Shown here piece by piece: positions 1-7,633 of a stretch of DNA of 64,000 nucleotides. This DNA comes from Sphingobacterium chuzhouense (GTDB taxonomy: Bacteria > Bacteroidota > Bacteroidia > Sphingobacteriales > Sphingobacteriaceae). A model generated the notes under the pieces. It saw only the letters and a program-made list of their open reading frames with translations, ran no database searches and was not told the origin of the DNA. Position numbers and translations under genes: made by a program. The stretch spans positions 868,001 through 932,000 of the forward strand of contig NZ_JACNYL010000003.1 of assembly GCF_014692525.1 (NCBI RefSeq), in the 5' to 3' direction. How positions within the stretch are numbered: the first letter of the stretch is position 1; every line of letters starts with the position of its first letter.

Positions 1-152
1 ACTCCCTCTTCCATCGAAAACTTGCTTTTCACCGAAATACGTCGATGAGCCGCATCATAGCTAATATCCAATGCTCCTGCCACCTCCTCTATGAGAGACT
101 TATCTTGGCCTATTTTCTTTCTGATGGTATCGATTAGAATTTCTTGATACAT
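1..152 (-). CDS. HTH-type transcriptional regulator, N-terminal fragment (runs off the window)
   Basis: Only the first 50 or so codons lie in the window; the rest is beyond base 1. Reading leftward from the ATG at 152-150 the protein begins MYQEILIDTIRKKIG and continues with a helix-turn-helix-like stretch (LIEEVAGALDISYDAAHRRI at about residues 20-40), where the second helix has the look of a DNA recognition helix. This resembles the short N-terminal HTH of Bacteroidota regulators, but the family cannot be fixed from the fragment. It is transcribed away from the nine-gene lipid cluster that starts at 338, and the shared intergenic region holds a perfect palindrome, so it may control that cluster. 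That regulatory link is inference from position. Confidence 0.6.
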   Translation of the reverse strand, partial: MYQEILIDTIRKKIGQDKSLIEEVAGALDISYDAAHRRISVKSKFSMEEG

Positions 153-168
153 ATTTTTGCGATAATCA

Positions 169-176
169 CAAATATA
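169..176 (-). promoter_or_regulatory. -7 promoter element of the HTH regulator gene
   Basis: On the minus strand this reads TATATTTG, an exact match to the Bacteroidota consensus TAnnTTTG. It would start transcription only about 10 bases before the regulator ATG. A CAAA at 200-203 (TTTG on the minus strand) could be part of the -33 element, although the spacing of 23 is long. Confidence 0.4.
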
Positions 177-196
177 AAACAAAAAAATATTTTTTA

Positions 197-212
197 ACAC
201 AAATTTTTGTGT
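197..212. promoter_or_regulatory. Palindromic putative operator between divergent genes
   Basis: The 16 bases read ACACAAATTTTTGTGT: two perfect 7-base arms around a TT centre. The site lies between the leftward regulator gene and the rightward HMG-CoA reductase gene and just upstream of the -7 element at 224-231, which is where a repressor or activator of the cluster would bind. The motif ATCACAA also occurs on both sides of it (near 165 and 218). The binding protein is not known; the adjacent HTH regulator is the obvious candidate. Confidence 0.4.
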
Positions 213-223
213 GAAAATCACAA

Positions 224-231
224 TACATTTG
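224..231 (+). promoter_or_regulatory. -7 promoter element of the nine-gene lipid cluster
   Basis: TACATTTG is an exact match to TAnnTTTG. A TTTG at 206-209 could serve as the -33 element with a short spacing of 14, and it overlaps the palindrome at 197-212. Transcription would begin near 238, leaving a leader of about 100 bases before the ATG at 338. Confidence 0.4.
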
Positions 232-337
232 TACTATAGATAAATAAAAAAATAGTTGATTCTGAGGATACAATTCTCAACATACAATATAGATATTTGT
301 TTAACAAGACCCGATATAAATTATAAACGAAAAGATC

Positions 338-1618
338 ATGGCATCATCAATAGAAAAAGCAAGTACTGCGCTGCACATTATTAATACTGTGCAGAACATG
401 GAACATATTATCGGAAAAATTAGGAACCGTCAGGCTTCCATGCCCAGCGAAGAGAACACATTACCATTCGAACCGGAAGTAAGCGCGGATGGCATTCGGC
501 AACGAAAAACTTTTTTAAAAAATAAAACGGCTACGCACGCTCCTTACCTCATCGAAAACAAAAATTTTGATGACCTCGCAGTTTTGAACGGTAACATCGA
601 AAATTATATCGGCATGACTCGCGTCCCAACAGGCGTTATCGGGCCACTGCATATCATCGGCTCATCTGCCCAAGGCGATTTTTATGTGCCCCTGGCGACC
701 AGTGAAGGTGCGTTGGTCGCATCGTACCATCGAGGTGCGAAGGCTTGTTCCTTAGCAGGCGGTATCACCTCTATCTGTCTGTTGGAAGGCGTACAACGTA
801 GCCCGGTATTCAAATTTGAGAATATTGCTGATCTGGGGCTTTTTGTTGCATGGCTCCTTCCACAAGTCGACAAGCTGAAAGAAATAGTAGGACAAACTAG
901 CCGATTTGCCAAATTGATGGATATCAAAATCCAAATCGAGGGGAATCATCTCATTATAACCCTGGAATATCATACAGGCGATGCCGCTGGACAAAATATG
1001 GTGACGATCTGTACGGATGCCATTTGCCAATATATCGTAAAACAATGTCCAACCAAACCCACATTGTGGTTTATTGAAGGTAACTATTCGGGCGACAAGA
1101 AAGCAACGGCTTTATCATTCACCAACGTGAGAGGAAAAAAAGTGACGGCAGAGATCGTGTTACCGGAAGAAATCGTCAATAAGGTTCTCAAAACCACGCC
1201 AGAGCTGATGGCGGAATATTGGCGTTCATCTACCATTGGTATTATACAGAGTGGTGCGATTGGCGCACAAGGGCATTACGCCAATGGATTAGCAGCCTTG
1301 TTTTTAGCTACTGGTCAAGATGTTGCCTGTGTGGCAGAAGCCGCTACCGGCATCACGAGAATGGAGTTGAATAAAGATGGGTCATTGTATGCAAGTGTGA
1401 CGTTACCTAATTTGGTAGTAGGCACGGTAGGCGGCGGAACCCATCTGCCTACACAACGGGAATGCTTAGAGATGATGGATTGTTATGGTGCGGGTAAAGC
1501 CCGGAAATTCGCCGAAATATGTGGAGCACTTGTTCTGGCAGGCGAACTTTCGATTGCAGCAGCTTTATCTGCCGGACATTTCACGCAGGCACACAAGAAG
1601 TTTGGACGAAAAAAATAG
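338..1618 (+). CDS. Hydroxymethylglutaryl-CoA reductase, class I-like
   Basis: 426 residues. HMG-CoA reductase reduces HMG-CoA to mevalonate with NAD(P)H. Family landmarks are all present: ENYIGMTRVPTGVIGPL (about 88-104), the catalytic Glu in TSEGALVAS (about 123), a DAAGQNM nucleotide-binding stretch (about 214), the catalytic Lys in DKKATAL (about 255), the Asp in GQDVA, GTVGGGTHLPTQ (about 362) and a C-terminal His in GHFTQAH (about 414). The layout resembles the archaeal/eukaryal class I enzyme rather than the class II enzyme of mevalonate-degrading bacteria. It is first of nine tightly spaced genes, and none of its neighbours is another mevalonate-pathway enzyme. Since most Sphingobacteriaceae are thought to make isoprenoids by the MEP route, it may supply mevalonate for a dedicated product or act on another acyl-CoA. 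Family assignment is firm; role is open. Confidence 0.9.
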   Translation: MASSIEKASTALHIINTVQNMEHIIGKIRNRQASMPSEENTLPFEPEVSADGIRQRKTFLKNKTATHAPYLIENKNFDDLAVLNGNIENYIGMTRVPTGVIGPLHIIGSSAQGDFYVPLATSEGALVASYHRGAKACSLAGGITSICLLEGVQRSPVFKFENIADLGLFVAWLLPQVDKLKEIVGQTSRFAKLMDIKIQIEGNHLIITLEYHTGDAAGQNMVTICTDAICQYIVKQCPTKPTLWFIEGNYSGDKKATALSFTNVRGKKVTAEIVLPEEIVNKVLKTTPELMAEYWRSSTIGIIQSGAIGAQGHYANGLAALFLATGQDVACVAEAATGITRMELNKDGSLYASVTLPNLVVGTVGGGTHLPTQRECLEMMDCYGAGKARKFAEICGALVLAGELSIAAALSAGHFTQAHKKFGRKK

Positions 1619-1623
1619 AAGCC

Positions 1624-2202
1624 ATGACAACTAAAAAGGAAAATATCTGGAATGTGCCCAATGCACTGTCTGCTTATCGCATCTTAGCGTTACCATTTAT
1701 TATATACGCTATTATTAGCGGAAATAAAAGTTTGTTCATCACCCTCCTATCCATTAATTTAATTACCGATATTTTGGATGGGTTGATTGCCCGCACATTT
1801 AAACTACAGACCGAACTGGGTGCAAGACTGGACTCTTTGGCAGATATCGGAACGTATATCATGGCGTTTGCTGGCATGATTGTGCTGGAACAAGATTTTG
1901 TGAAAGAATATAGGTTTGAATTTATAGTATTGATAGGCCTTTGGTTGCTTCCGCAGTTGTTAGCTTTATTCCGGTTTGGACGTTTTCCCAGCTTTCATTT
2001 GTGGTCGAGCAAGACCATCGGCTATGTCCAAGGCATATTTATATTTACCTTTTTCCTTTTCGGCTTTTGGAAACCCTATTTTTATTTCATGGTGGTGGTA
2101 AGCTGTTTATCTTATCTGGAGGAATTGCTCTTGGTTGTATCGTTGCCCAAGCTTCGTTCTAACCTAAAGAGCGCATTTTTTGTCTTCCGAAATAAAATAT
2201 AA
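1624..2202 (+). CDS. CDP-alcohol phosphatidyltransferase family protein
   Basis: 192 residues from the ATG at 1624. A longer frame runs back into the HMG-CoA reductase gene but has no support. The enzyme family moves a phospho-lipid from a CDP-activated donor to an alcohol and releases CMP. The diagnostic motif D-x2-DG-x2-AR-x8-G-x3-D-x3-D is complete (DILDGLIAR followed by GARLDSLAD, about residues 42-68). About six hydrophobic segments indicate an inner-membrane protein. It starts 5 bases after the HMG-CoA reductase stop and is followed 6 bases later by the CdsA-like gene, which would make its CDP-lipid substrate. The genome has a separate PssA at 40360, so this copy is likely specialised. 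The acceptor alcohol cannot be read from the sequence. Confidence 0.88.
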   Translation: MTTKKENIWNVPNALSAYRILALPFIIYAIISGNKSLFITLLSINLITDILDGLIARTFKLQTELGARLDSLADIGTYIMAFAGMIVLEQDFVKEYRFEFIVLIGLWLLPQLLALFRFGRFPSFHLWSSKTIGYVQGIFIFTFFLFGFWKPYFYFMVVVSCLSYLEELLLVVSLPKLRSNLKSAFFVFRNKI

Positions 2203-2208
2203 TAGATT

Positions 2209-2919
2209 ATGTTTTGGACATTATTCTATATGATCGTTATATTCTTCACTATCGGTGGAATAGCGATATTTGTACTCAATAGGAAGAGTGATGCCGAACA
2301 ACGGAAAGCACGTTGGGTGAAATATATCTTCTACCTCCTTGCCGTCAGCATAACCGTTTGGTGTATCCAATATGGAATCATGCTCTACCTCGCTATGGTG
2401 TTGGTCATCATTGGTGCATACGAGATTGTTATGGGTTGGCGTTCGTCAAACAGGGGAATATTGTTTTTATGGGTATCCATCCTATTTTATATGGCCATAG
2501 CTTTTGGCTTTTATCAATTTTCCAGTCAAGTCGCGTTAGAGCGGGTATTATACGTTTATACTATTGTATTTACGTTTGATGGATTTGCCCAAATTACAGG
2601 GCAACTCTTTGGTAAGAAGAAAGTGCTGCCAAAAATCAGTCCGGATAAAACAATAGCAGGTGTTGTTGGTGGATATGCCATGGGAATCGCGACGGGATTG
2701 TTCGTCATGCAGTGGTTAAATATGTCGGGATATGCGATAGGATTTTCGCCATTACTCATTTGTACAGCGGCATTCGTAGGCGACGCCCTTGCTTCTTGGT
2801 ACAAACGTCGGTGTAATTTAAAAGATTATAGTAACCTTATCCCTGGACACGGCGGCATATTGGATAGGTTTGACAGTTTCATTTTTGCAGGGGCAATATT
2901 TTGGCTAGTTTATTTGTAA
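2209..2919 (+). CDS. Phosphatidate cytidylyltransferase-like membrane protein (CdsA family)
   Basis: 236 residues with seven or so membrane segments. CdsA enzymes use CTP to convert a lipid phosphate into a CDP-lipid. The C-terminal family signature is intact: SWYKRR, then K-D-Y-S and IPGHGGILDRFDSF (about residues 195-225), with the metal-binding Asp pair. An upstream KISPDKTIAG stretch (about 142) also fits. It is somewhat shorter than typical CdsA. Its position between a CDP-alcohol transferase and a UbiA-like gene suggests that it activates a special lipid or prenyl phosphate; the archaeal CDP-archaeol synthase is a related precedent. Ordinary phosphatidic acid remains possible. Confidence 0.85.
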   Translation: MFWTLFYMIVIFFTIGGIAIFVLNRKSDAEQRKARWVKYIFYLLAVSITVWCIQYGIMLYLAMVLVIIGAYEIVMGWRSSNRGILFLWVSILFYMAIAFGFYQFSSQVALERVLYVYTIVFTFDGFAQITGQLFGKKKVLPKISPDKTIAGVVGGYAMGIATGLFVMQWLNMSGYAIGFSPLLICTAAFVGDALASWYKRRCNLKDYSNLIPGHGGILDRFDSFIFAGAIFWLVYL

Positions 2920-2928
2920 GATTTTAGG

Positions 2929-3888
2929 ATGAAAACACAACAAAATGAATACAGCAATCCAGAAGAAAACAACGCTTCTTTCATCACGCGTTTCTGGATA
3001 TATCAACGGGAGCGTTTTCCCTTGCTGGCACACGGGATTTTGATTAGCGCCTTTAGTTTTTCGGCAATAGCCTATTCCAGAATTTCTAGAGGCGCAACGG
3101 GTTTTATCTCCTGGCAACATTTTTTGGTTGGCGTGTTTACCACGGTTACACTTTTTTTACTGGTTAGGATATTTGACGAATTCAAGGATGCCAAAGAAGA
3201 TGCGATGTACCGTAAGGAATTACCTGTTCCACGTGGGTTAATTTCTCTTCAAGAACTGCGATTAATGGGTATCGTACTGTTCTTAGCGCAAATCGCCATC
3301 AATCTTCTTTTCTTTCCCAAAATGCTAATTATTTATGGCATTATAATTTTTTACCTCTGTTTGATGGGCAAAGAGTTTTTTGTAGCAGATTGGCTGAAGA
3401 AGCGTTCCTTTTGGTACGTGACTTCGCACATGCTGATTATTCCACTGATTGATATCTACGCCAGCGGGCTGGATTGGTTGTTGGCAGGTGTTGATGCACC
3501 AAAAGGACTACTGTTCTTTTTTGCGGTTTCTTTTATGAACGGCATCGTGCTCGAAATTGGACGAAAAATAAGGAACCCATCCGATGAAAAAGTCGGCGTA
3601 GAAACCTATTCGTATATGCTTGGTGCTAAAAAAGCGACAGGATTGTGGGTACTTATTTTATCAGTTACGTGGCTATTGAGTATGGCAGCATCTTATTATG
3701 CCGGATACGGTATACTTGCTTATATCATTTTAACCGCTATATTTATGTTGAGTTGTATTCCGGCTGTTCTGTTTACGAACAATAGGTCAAGTAAGCGTGC
3801 AAAAGCGATTGAATTGACCTCAGCGGGATGGACAATCGCGATGTATCTCAGCTTGGGCGGTGTACCGATGCTGGAACGCCTGTTTTGA
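2929..3888 (+). CDS. UbiA-like prenyltransferase
   Basis: 319 residues, polytopic. UbiA-superfamily enzymes transfer a prenyl chain from its diphosphate to an acceptor within the membrane, using two Asp-rich motifs. Here the first motif is FDEFKDAKED (about residues 84-93) followed by RKELPVPRGLIS, and the second region is GRKIRNPSDE (about 215-224). Both lie on loops after hydrophobic helices, as in the family, although the first departs from the usual NDxxDxxxD. A charged N-terminal tail of about 30 residues precedes the first membrane segment. Spacing of 9 bases from the CdsA-like gene fits one operon. The acceptor could be a glycerol derivative, a sugar phosphate or an aromatic ring; nothing in the sequence decides this. 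Confidence 0.72.
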   Translation: MKTQQNEYSNPEENNASFITRFWIYQRERFPLLAHGILISAFSFSAIAYSRISRGATGFISWQHFLVGVFTTVTLFLLVRIFDEFKDAKEDAMYRKELPVPRGLISLQELRLMGIVLFLAQIAINLLFFPKMLIIYGIIIFYLCLMGKEFFVADWLKKRSFWYVTSHMLIIPLIDIYASGLDWLLAGVDAPKGLLFFFAVSFMNGIVLEIGRKIRNPSDEKVGVETYSYMLGAKKATGLWVLILSVTWLLSMAASYYAGYGILAYIILTAIFMLSCIPAVLFTNNRSSKRAKAIELTSAGWTIAMYLSLGGVPMLERLF

Positions 3889-3918
3889 TAACAACCCTTA
3901 TTTAAAAAGAAAAAACAA

Positions 3919-6555
3919 ATGATCTTTATTCAAGGTAATCAATATCAATATATAGAACATCCGGCAATAGGCGGCAAAGCCAAAAATCTATTGAAATTAG
4001 GTCAATCAGGCGTGCTTGTTCCCAAATGGGCGGTATTACCTGCTGATTTCCTCGCTGAAGTTTTCAAGCATGTTTCCTCCATCGAGCATACAAAAGATGT
4101 ATTGCATGCTATCGACCGATACGTCTTCCCTCCTGTCGTACACGCTGAATTAAACGAATTGTTTGCTGACGTTACCTATTTGGCAGTACGTTCTTCTGCA
4201 TTGGAAGAAGATGGACGACAACATTCTTTTGCCGGACAGTTTGAAAGTTATCTGTATGTCAAAAAAGAACAGGTATTGGATCGCATAAAAGATGTCTGGC
4301 GATCCGTTTTTTCGGAACGTGTGCTTTCTTACCGACAGGCAAACCATCTCGGCCCGAGTTTAGGCATCGGCGTTATTGTACAGGAAATGGTTGATGCCGA
4401 TGCTGCGGGAGTCGCTTTTGGCATGAATCCCGCAAATGGACACCGGAAGGAGAAACTGATATCGGCTGTATTCGGTGTAGGCGAGGGTTTGGTGTCCGGT
4501 GAGCTGGAAGCAGATAACTATATCATTGCAAATGGACGTCTCGACCGACAAACGGTTCGCAAAAAACAGCAATTGATACTGAATCCAGATGGTACAGGCG
4601 GAACGGTATTCGTGGACGTGCCAAGAATTAACCAGAATGACCAAGCGATTTCAGATGGCGTTATCTGGGAATTGGATCGGCTATTGAGCAAATTGAGAAA
4701 AGCATTCGGACTGCATCAGGATGTGGAATTTGCAGTCAAGGATGACAACCTTTATATCTTGCAGACGCGACCGATTACTGGACTTTCAAAATTACCCGAT
4801 CCAACAAGCGAATACATCGTATGGGACAATAGTAATATCGTGGAATCTTACCCCGGCGTAACCACACCGTTGACCTTTTCTTTTATCAACCAATCCTACG
4901 AAACCGCCTATAAGATGTTTGTATCGATCTTGGGTGTAGATGAGCAGACGATCCATCGCCATCAACGTGTATTTGCGAATATGCTCGGATTCATTAACGG
5001 GCGGGTATATTACAACCTACGCTCCTGGTATCATTTATTGGCGATGCTCCCGGGATATAGTCTGAATGCACGTTTTATGGAACAAATGATGGGCGTTAAA
5101 GAAAGTTTCGATGTGCCCGAAAGCTACCTCTTGCCGAAAGGTAAAGCATGGAGGCGTATTCTAAAAATGCTCCTAAAAATGTACGGGCATTTCAGAACCT
5201 TGCCCAAACAGCGCATCGCGTTCAAAAATTTATTGGATCGCACGATTGACAAGTACAAAAAGATAGATTTTCAATCCAAAGATGCCAACGAACTGATGAA
5301 TCTATATCTTCATTTCGAACGTACACTGCTCCATCAATGGAAAGCCCCCCTACTCAACGATTTTTTTGCCATGATATGGTTTGGACTGCTCCAAAAACGC
5401 TGTGAGGAATATACAAAAGAAAATCACCCGAATATCCACAACGACCTGCTATGCGGCAGCGCAGATATCATCTCGACGCAACCCATTCACCGCAGTGTCG
5501 AGATGGCAACCTATATTTCGGATACGCCCTATTTAAAACAAGTGTTTCTTCGCGAAACGCCCGAAGACATCTGGCAGTTTTTACTATACGACCATCTCCC
5601 CGAAAGCAAAAAAACAATGCAGATGATCCAACAGTACATAACAGATTTCGGGGAGCGGTGTGTTGGAGAACTAAAACTGGAGACCATTTCCTATACGCAA
5701 GATCCATCACGATTTGTACAGGTGCTGAAATCGTACGTCGAATCGGGGATTACAACAGCTAAGACCTCCAATCAAATAGAGGAAAAGCTCCGTACAGATG
5801 CAGAAGCCGTTATGAAAAAAGCGCTACGCTATAAACCGTTCAGAAAATGGATTTTCAAGAAAACACTGAAGCGCACCCGTGGTTTGGTGAGTGCACGCGA
5901 AAACCTACGCTACGAACGAACCAGAGGTTTCGGTATGGTACGGGAGATTTTCACCTATATCGGCAAGCGATTCCATGAGGAAGATATACTGGAATTTGAT
6001 CGTGACATCTTCTTTTTGAGCAAAGAAGAAATTTTTGCCTATATCGAGGGCCGCAGCTTAACGACCGACCTAAAATCACTCGTTGCCGTACGGAAGGAAG
6101 AGCACGAGCGCTTTCAGCAGATGCCAATGCCATCCGAACGTATCGGCACCCACGGCGTTGTGTACCAAAGCAATGATTTTTACAGCAAGAGCAAGATAGA
6201 AATAATAGAAAGCGACTTAAAAGGAATTGGTTGCTGTCCGGGGCAGGTCAAAGCCAGAGCCCGTGTCGTACACCACCCGAATGAAATAGACTCCTTGGAT
6301 GGCGATATTCTGGTGACGACCAGTACCGATCCGGGATGGGTAACGCTCTTTCCCAGTGCCGGAGCCATCATTGTGGAACGTGGCAGCCTTCTGAGTCATT
6401 CGGCGATCGTTTCCCGGGAAATGGGGATTCCCTGTATTGTCAGCGTAACAGGTTTATTGTCCCGTGTTAAAACAGGCGATTGGATCGAGATGGATGGAAG
6501 TACAGGTGAAATCAAGATTTTGGAAGAAGAACAAGAAAGTCACCAGCATGGGTAA
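3919..6555 (+). CDS. PEP synthase/rifampin-phosphotransferase-like ATP-dependent dikinase
   Basis: 878 residues. The N-terminal 290 residues form the ATP-grasp domain of PEP synthase/PPDK: GGKAKNLLKLG, VRSSALEEDG (about 90-99), QEMVDADAAGVAFG and LQTRPITG (about 280). The C-terminal end is a swivelling phosphohistidine domain, GSLLSHSAIVSREMGIP, with the catalytic His at about 827. The TIM-barrel PEP/pyruvate domain of true PEP synthase is absent; a helical middle region of about 450 residues takes its place. This order and length match rifampin phosphotransferase (about 865 residues), which transfers the beta-phosphate of ATP to a hydroxyl group and releases AMP and phosphate. Antibiotic inactivation is possible, but the setting among lipid genes suggests a hydroxylated lipid intermediate as substrate. 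Its last 8 bases overlap the next gene. Confidence 0.82.
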   Translation: MIFIQGNQYQYIEHPAIGGKAKNLLKLGQSGVLVPKWAVLPADFLAEVFKHVSSIEHTKDVLHAIDRYVFPPVVHAELNELFADVTYLAVRSSALEEDGRQHSFAGQFESYLYVKKEQVLDRIKDVWRSVFSERVLSYRQANHLGPSLGIGVIVQEMVDADAAGVAFGMNPANGHRKEKLISAVFGVGEGLVSGELEADNYIIANGRLDRQTVRKKQQLILNPDGTGGTVFVDVPRINQNDQAISDGVIWELDRLLSKLRKAFGLHQDVEFAVKDDNLYILQTRPITGLSKLPDPTSEYIVWDNSNIVESYPGVTTPLTFSFINQSYETAYKMFVSILGVDEQTIHRHQRVFANMLGFINGRVYYNLRSWYHLLAMLPGYSLNARFMEQMMGVKESFDVPESYLLPKGKAWRRILKMLLKMYGHFRTLPKQRIAFKNLLDRTIDKYKKIDFQSKDANELMNLYLHFERTLLHQWKAPLLNDFFAMIWFGLLQKRCEEYTKENHPNIHNDLLCGSADIISTQPIHRSVEMATYISDTPYLKQVFLRETPEDIWQFLLYDHLPESKKTMQMIQQYITDFGERCVGELKLETISYTQDPSRFVQVLKSYVESGITTAKTSNQIEEKLRTDAEAVMKKALRYKPFRKWIFKKTLKRTRGLVSARENLRYERTRGFGMVREIFTYIGKRFHEEDILEFDRDIFFLSKEEIFAYIEGRSLTTDLKSLVAVRKEEHERFQQMPMPSERIGTHGVVYQSNDFYSKSKIEIIESDLKGIGCCPGQVKARARVVHHPNEIDSLDGDILVTTSTDPGWVTLFPSAGAIIVERGSLLSHSAIVSREMGIPCIVSVTGLLSRVKTGDWIEMDGSTGEIKILEEEQESHQHG

Positions 6556-7633
6556 TCTGGATAAAAGAGTTGATTTTAGCATTATCCGCTACGCCAATTG
6601 TTGGGAAGATCCGGAGATTCTGCTCCAGGGATTGGCACCTCAAAGCGGTTCGAAAATTTTATCCATCGCTTCCGCCGGGGACAACAGCTTTTCCATGCTT
6701 ACCGCTGATCCCGAACTGGTTGTCGCTGTAGACGTAAATCTGACGCAACTGTATCTCGTAGAATTGAAGAAAGCTGCTATCCGTTCTTTGGACTATGATG
6801 ATGTACTTGTTTTTCTAGGTTTCCACGAGGGAGCAGACCGGCTGAAATTATTCCAACAGTTAAAACAGGAATTAGCCGTTGATGTACGTCAATATTGGGA
6901 ACGACATACCTATACGATAACCCGAGGCATTATACACCAAGGGAAATTCGAGCGGTATTTTCAGCTGTTTGCCAAAAGCGTGTTGCCTTTCATCCACAGT
7001 AAAGGACGGGTTGAGCAATTATTGGCACCAAAGAACGAATTGGAACAAGTCCATTTTTACCACAAAAAATGGAATAGCTGGCGTTGGCGTTTATTCTTCA
7101 ACATCTTTTTTAGCCGTTTGGTCATGGGGAAATGGGGGCGTGATCCGCAGTTCCTAAAAGAAGTAGGGATAGACGTTTCTTCTTACATTTTCAAGAAAGC
7201 TGAAAAACAGCTGAAAAAAGTCGGTGCCCAACAAAATCCGATATTGCGTTATAACCTAACAGGGAATTTCGGTGCGCTATTGCCACATTATCTACAACCG
7301 GAATCTTACCATAAAATAAAGGGCAATTTGGACAGCTTGGTTATCCGTCAAGGATTTGCCGAGCAGGTAGCCCGGGATTATGGACAATTTAATAGCATGA
7401 ATTTATCCAATATCTTCGAATACATGGATAAAAAGCTCTTTACGGAAACGGCGGAAAAACTGATAAAGCTGTTAGCAGATGGTGGCAGAATAGGCTACTG
7501 GAATCTGATGGTGCCACGCCGTATCTCCGGTATTTTTCCGTCCGAAGTACGCTATCTGAGCAAACTGTCCCAACAGCTGACAGCGGATGACAACGGCTTC
7601 TTTTACAATCAATTTATCGTGGAAGAAAAGTAA
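6548..7633 (+). CDS. BtaA-like S-adenosylmethionine 3-amino-3-carboxypropyl transferase (DUF3419)
   Basis: 361 residues from the ATG at 6548, which overlaps the stop of the preceding gene (ATGGGTAA). A frame extended further upstream lies inside that gene and is unlikely. The N-terminal region has the DUF3419/BtaA hallmarks: IRYANCWEDPEILLQGL (about 11-27), a SAM-binding loop SIASAGDNSFSML and VVAVDVNLTQLYLVELK. BtaA moves the 3-amino-3-carboxypropyl group of SAM to the hydroxyl of diacylglycerol, giving the homoserine ether headgroup of betaine lipids. The N-methyltransferase partner BtaB is not in the cluster, so the product may keep a free amine or have another acceptor. There is no signal peptide; membrane association would be peripheral. 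Family call is good, lipid acceptor inferred. Confidence 0.82.
   Translation: MGNLDKRVDFSIIRYANCWEDPEILLQGLAPQSGSKILSIASAGDNSFSMLTADPELVVAVDVNLTQLYLVELKKAAIRSLDYDDVLVFLGFHEGADRLKLFQQLKQELAVDVRQYWERHTYTITRGIIHQGKFERYFQLFAKSVLPFIHSKGRVEQLLAPKNELEQVHFYHKKWNSWRWRLFFNIFFSRLVMGKWGRDPQFLKEVGIDVSSYIFKKAEKQLKKVGAQQNPILRYNLTGNFGALLPHYLQPESYHKIKGNLDSLVIRQGFAEQVARDYGQFNSMNLSNIFEYMDKKLFTETAEKLIKLLADGGRIGYWNLMVPRRISGIFPSEVRYLSKLSQQLTADDNGFFYNQFIVEEK

Noticed and set aside
1519..1623. N-terminal extension of the CDP-alcohol transferase
   Set aside because: It overlaps the conserved end of HMG-CoA reductase, and the family N-terminus fits the ATG at 1624.
338..3888. A complete archaeal-type ether-lipid pathway
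   Set aside because: UbiA-, CdsA- and CDP-alcohol-transferase-like genes are present, but no G1P dehydrogenase, GGGP synthase or geranylgeranyl reductase is seen in the window, so the full pathway cannot be claimed.
3919..6555. True PEP synthase (ppsA)
   Set aside because: The C-terminal TIM-barrel PEP/pyruvate domain is absent and the protein ends with the phosphohistidine domain, as in rifampin phosphotransferases.
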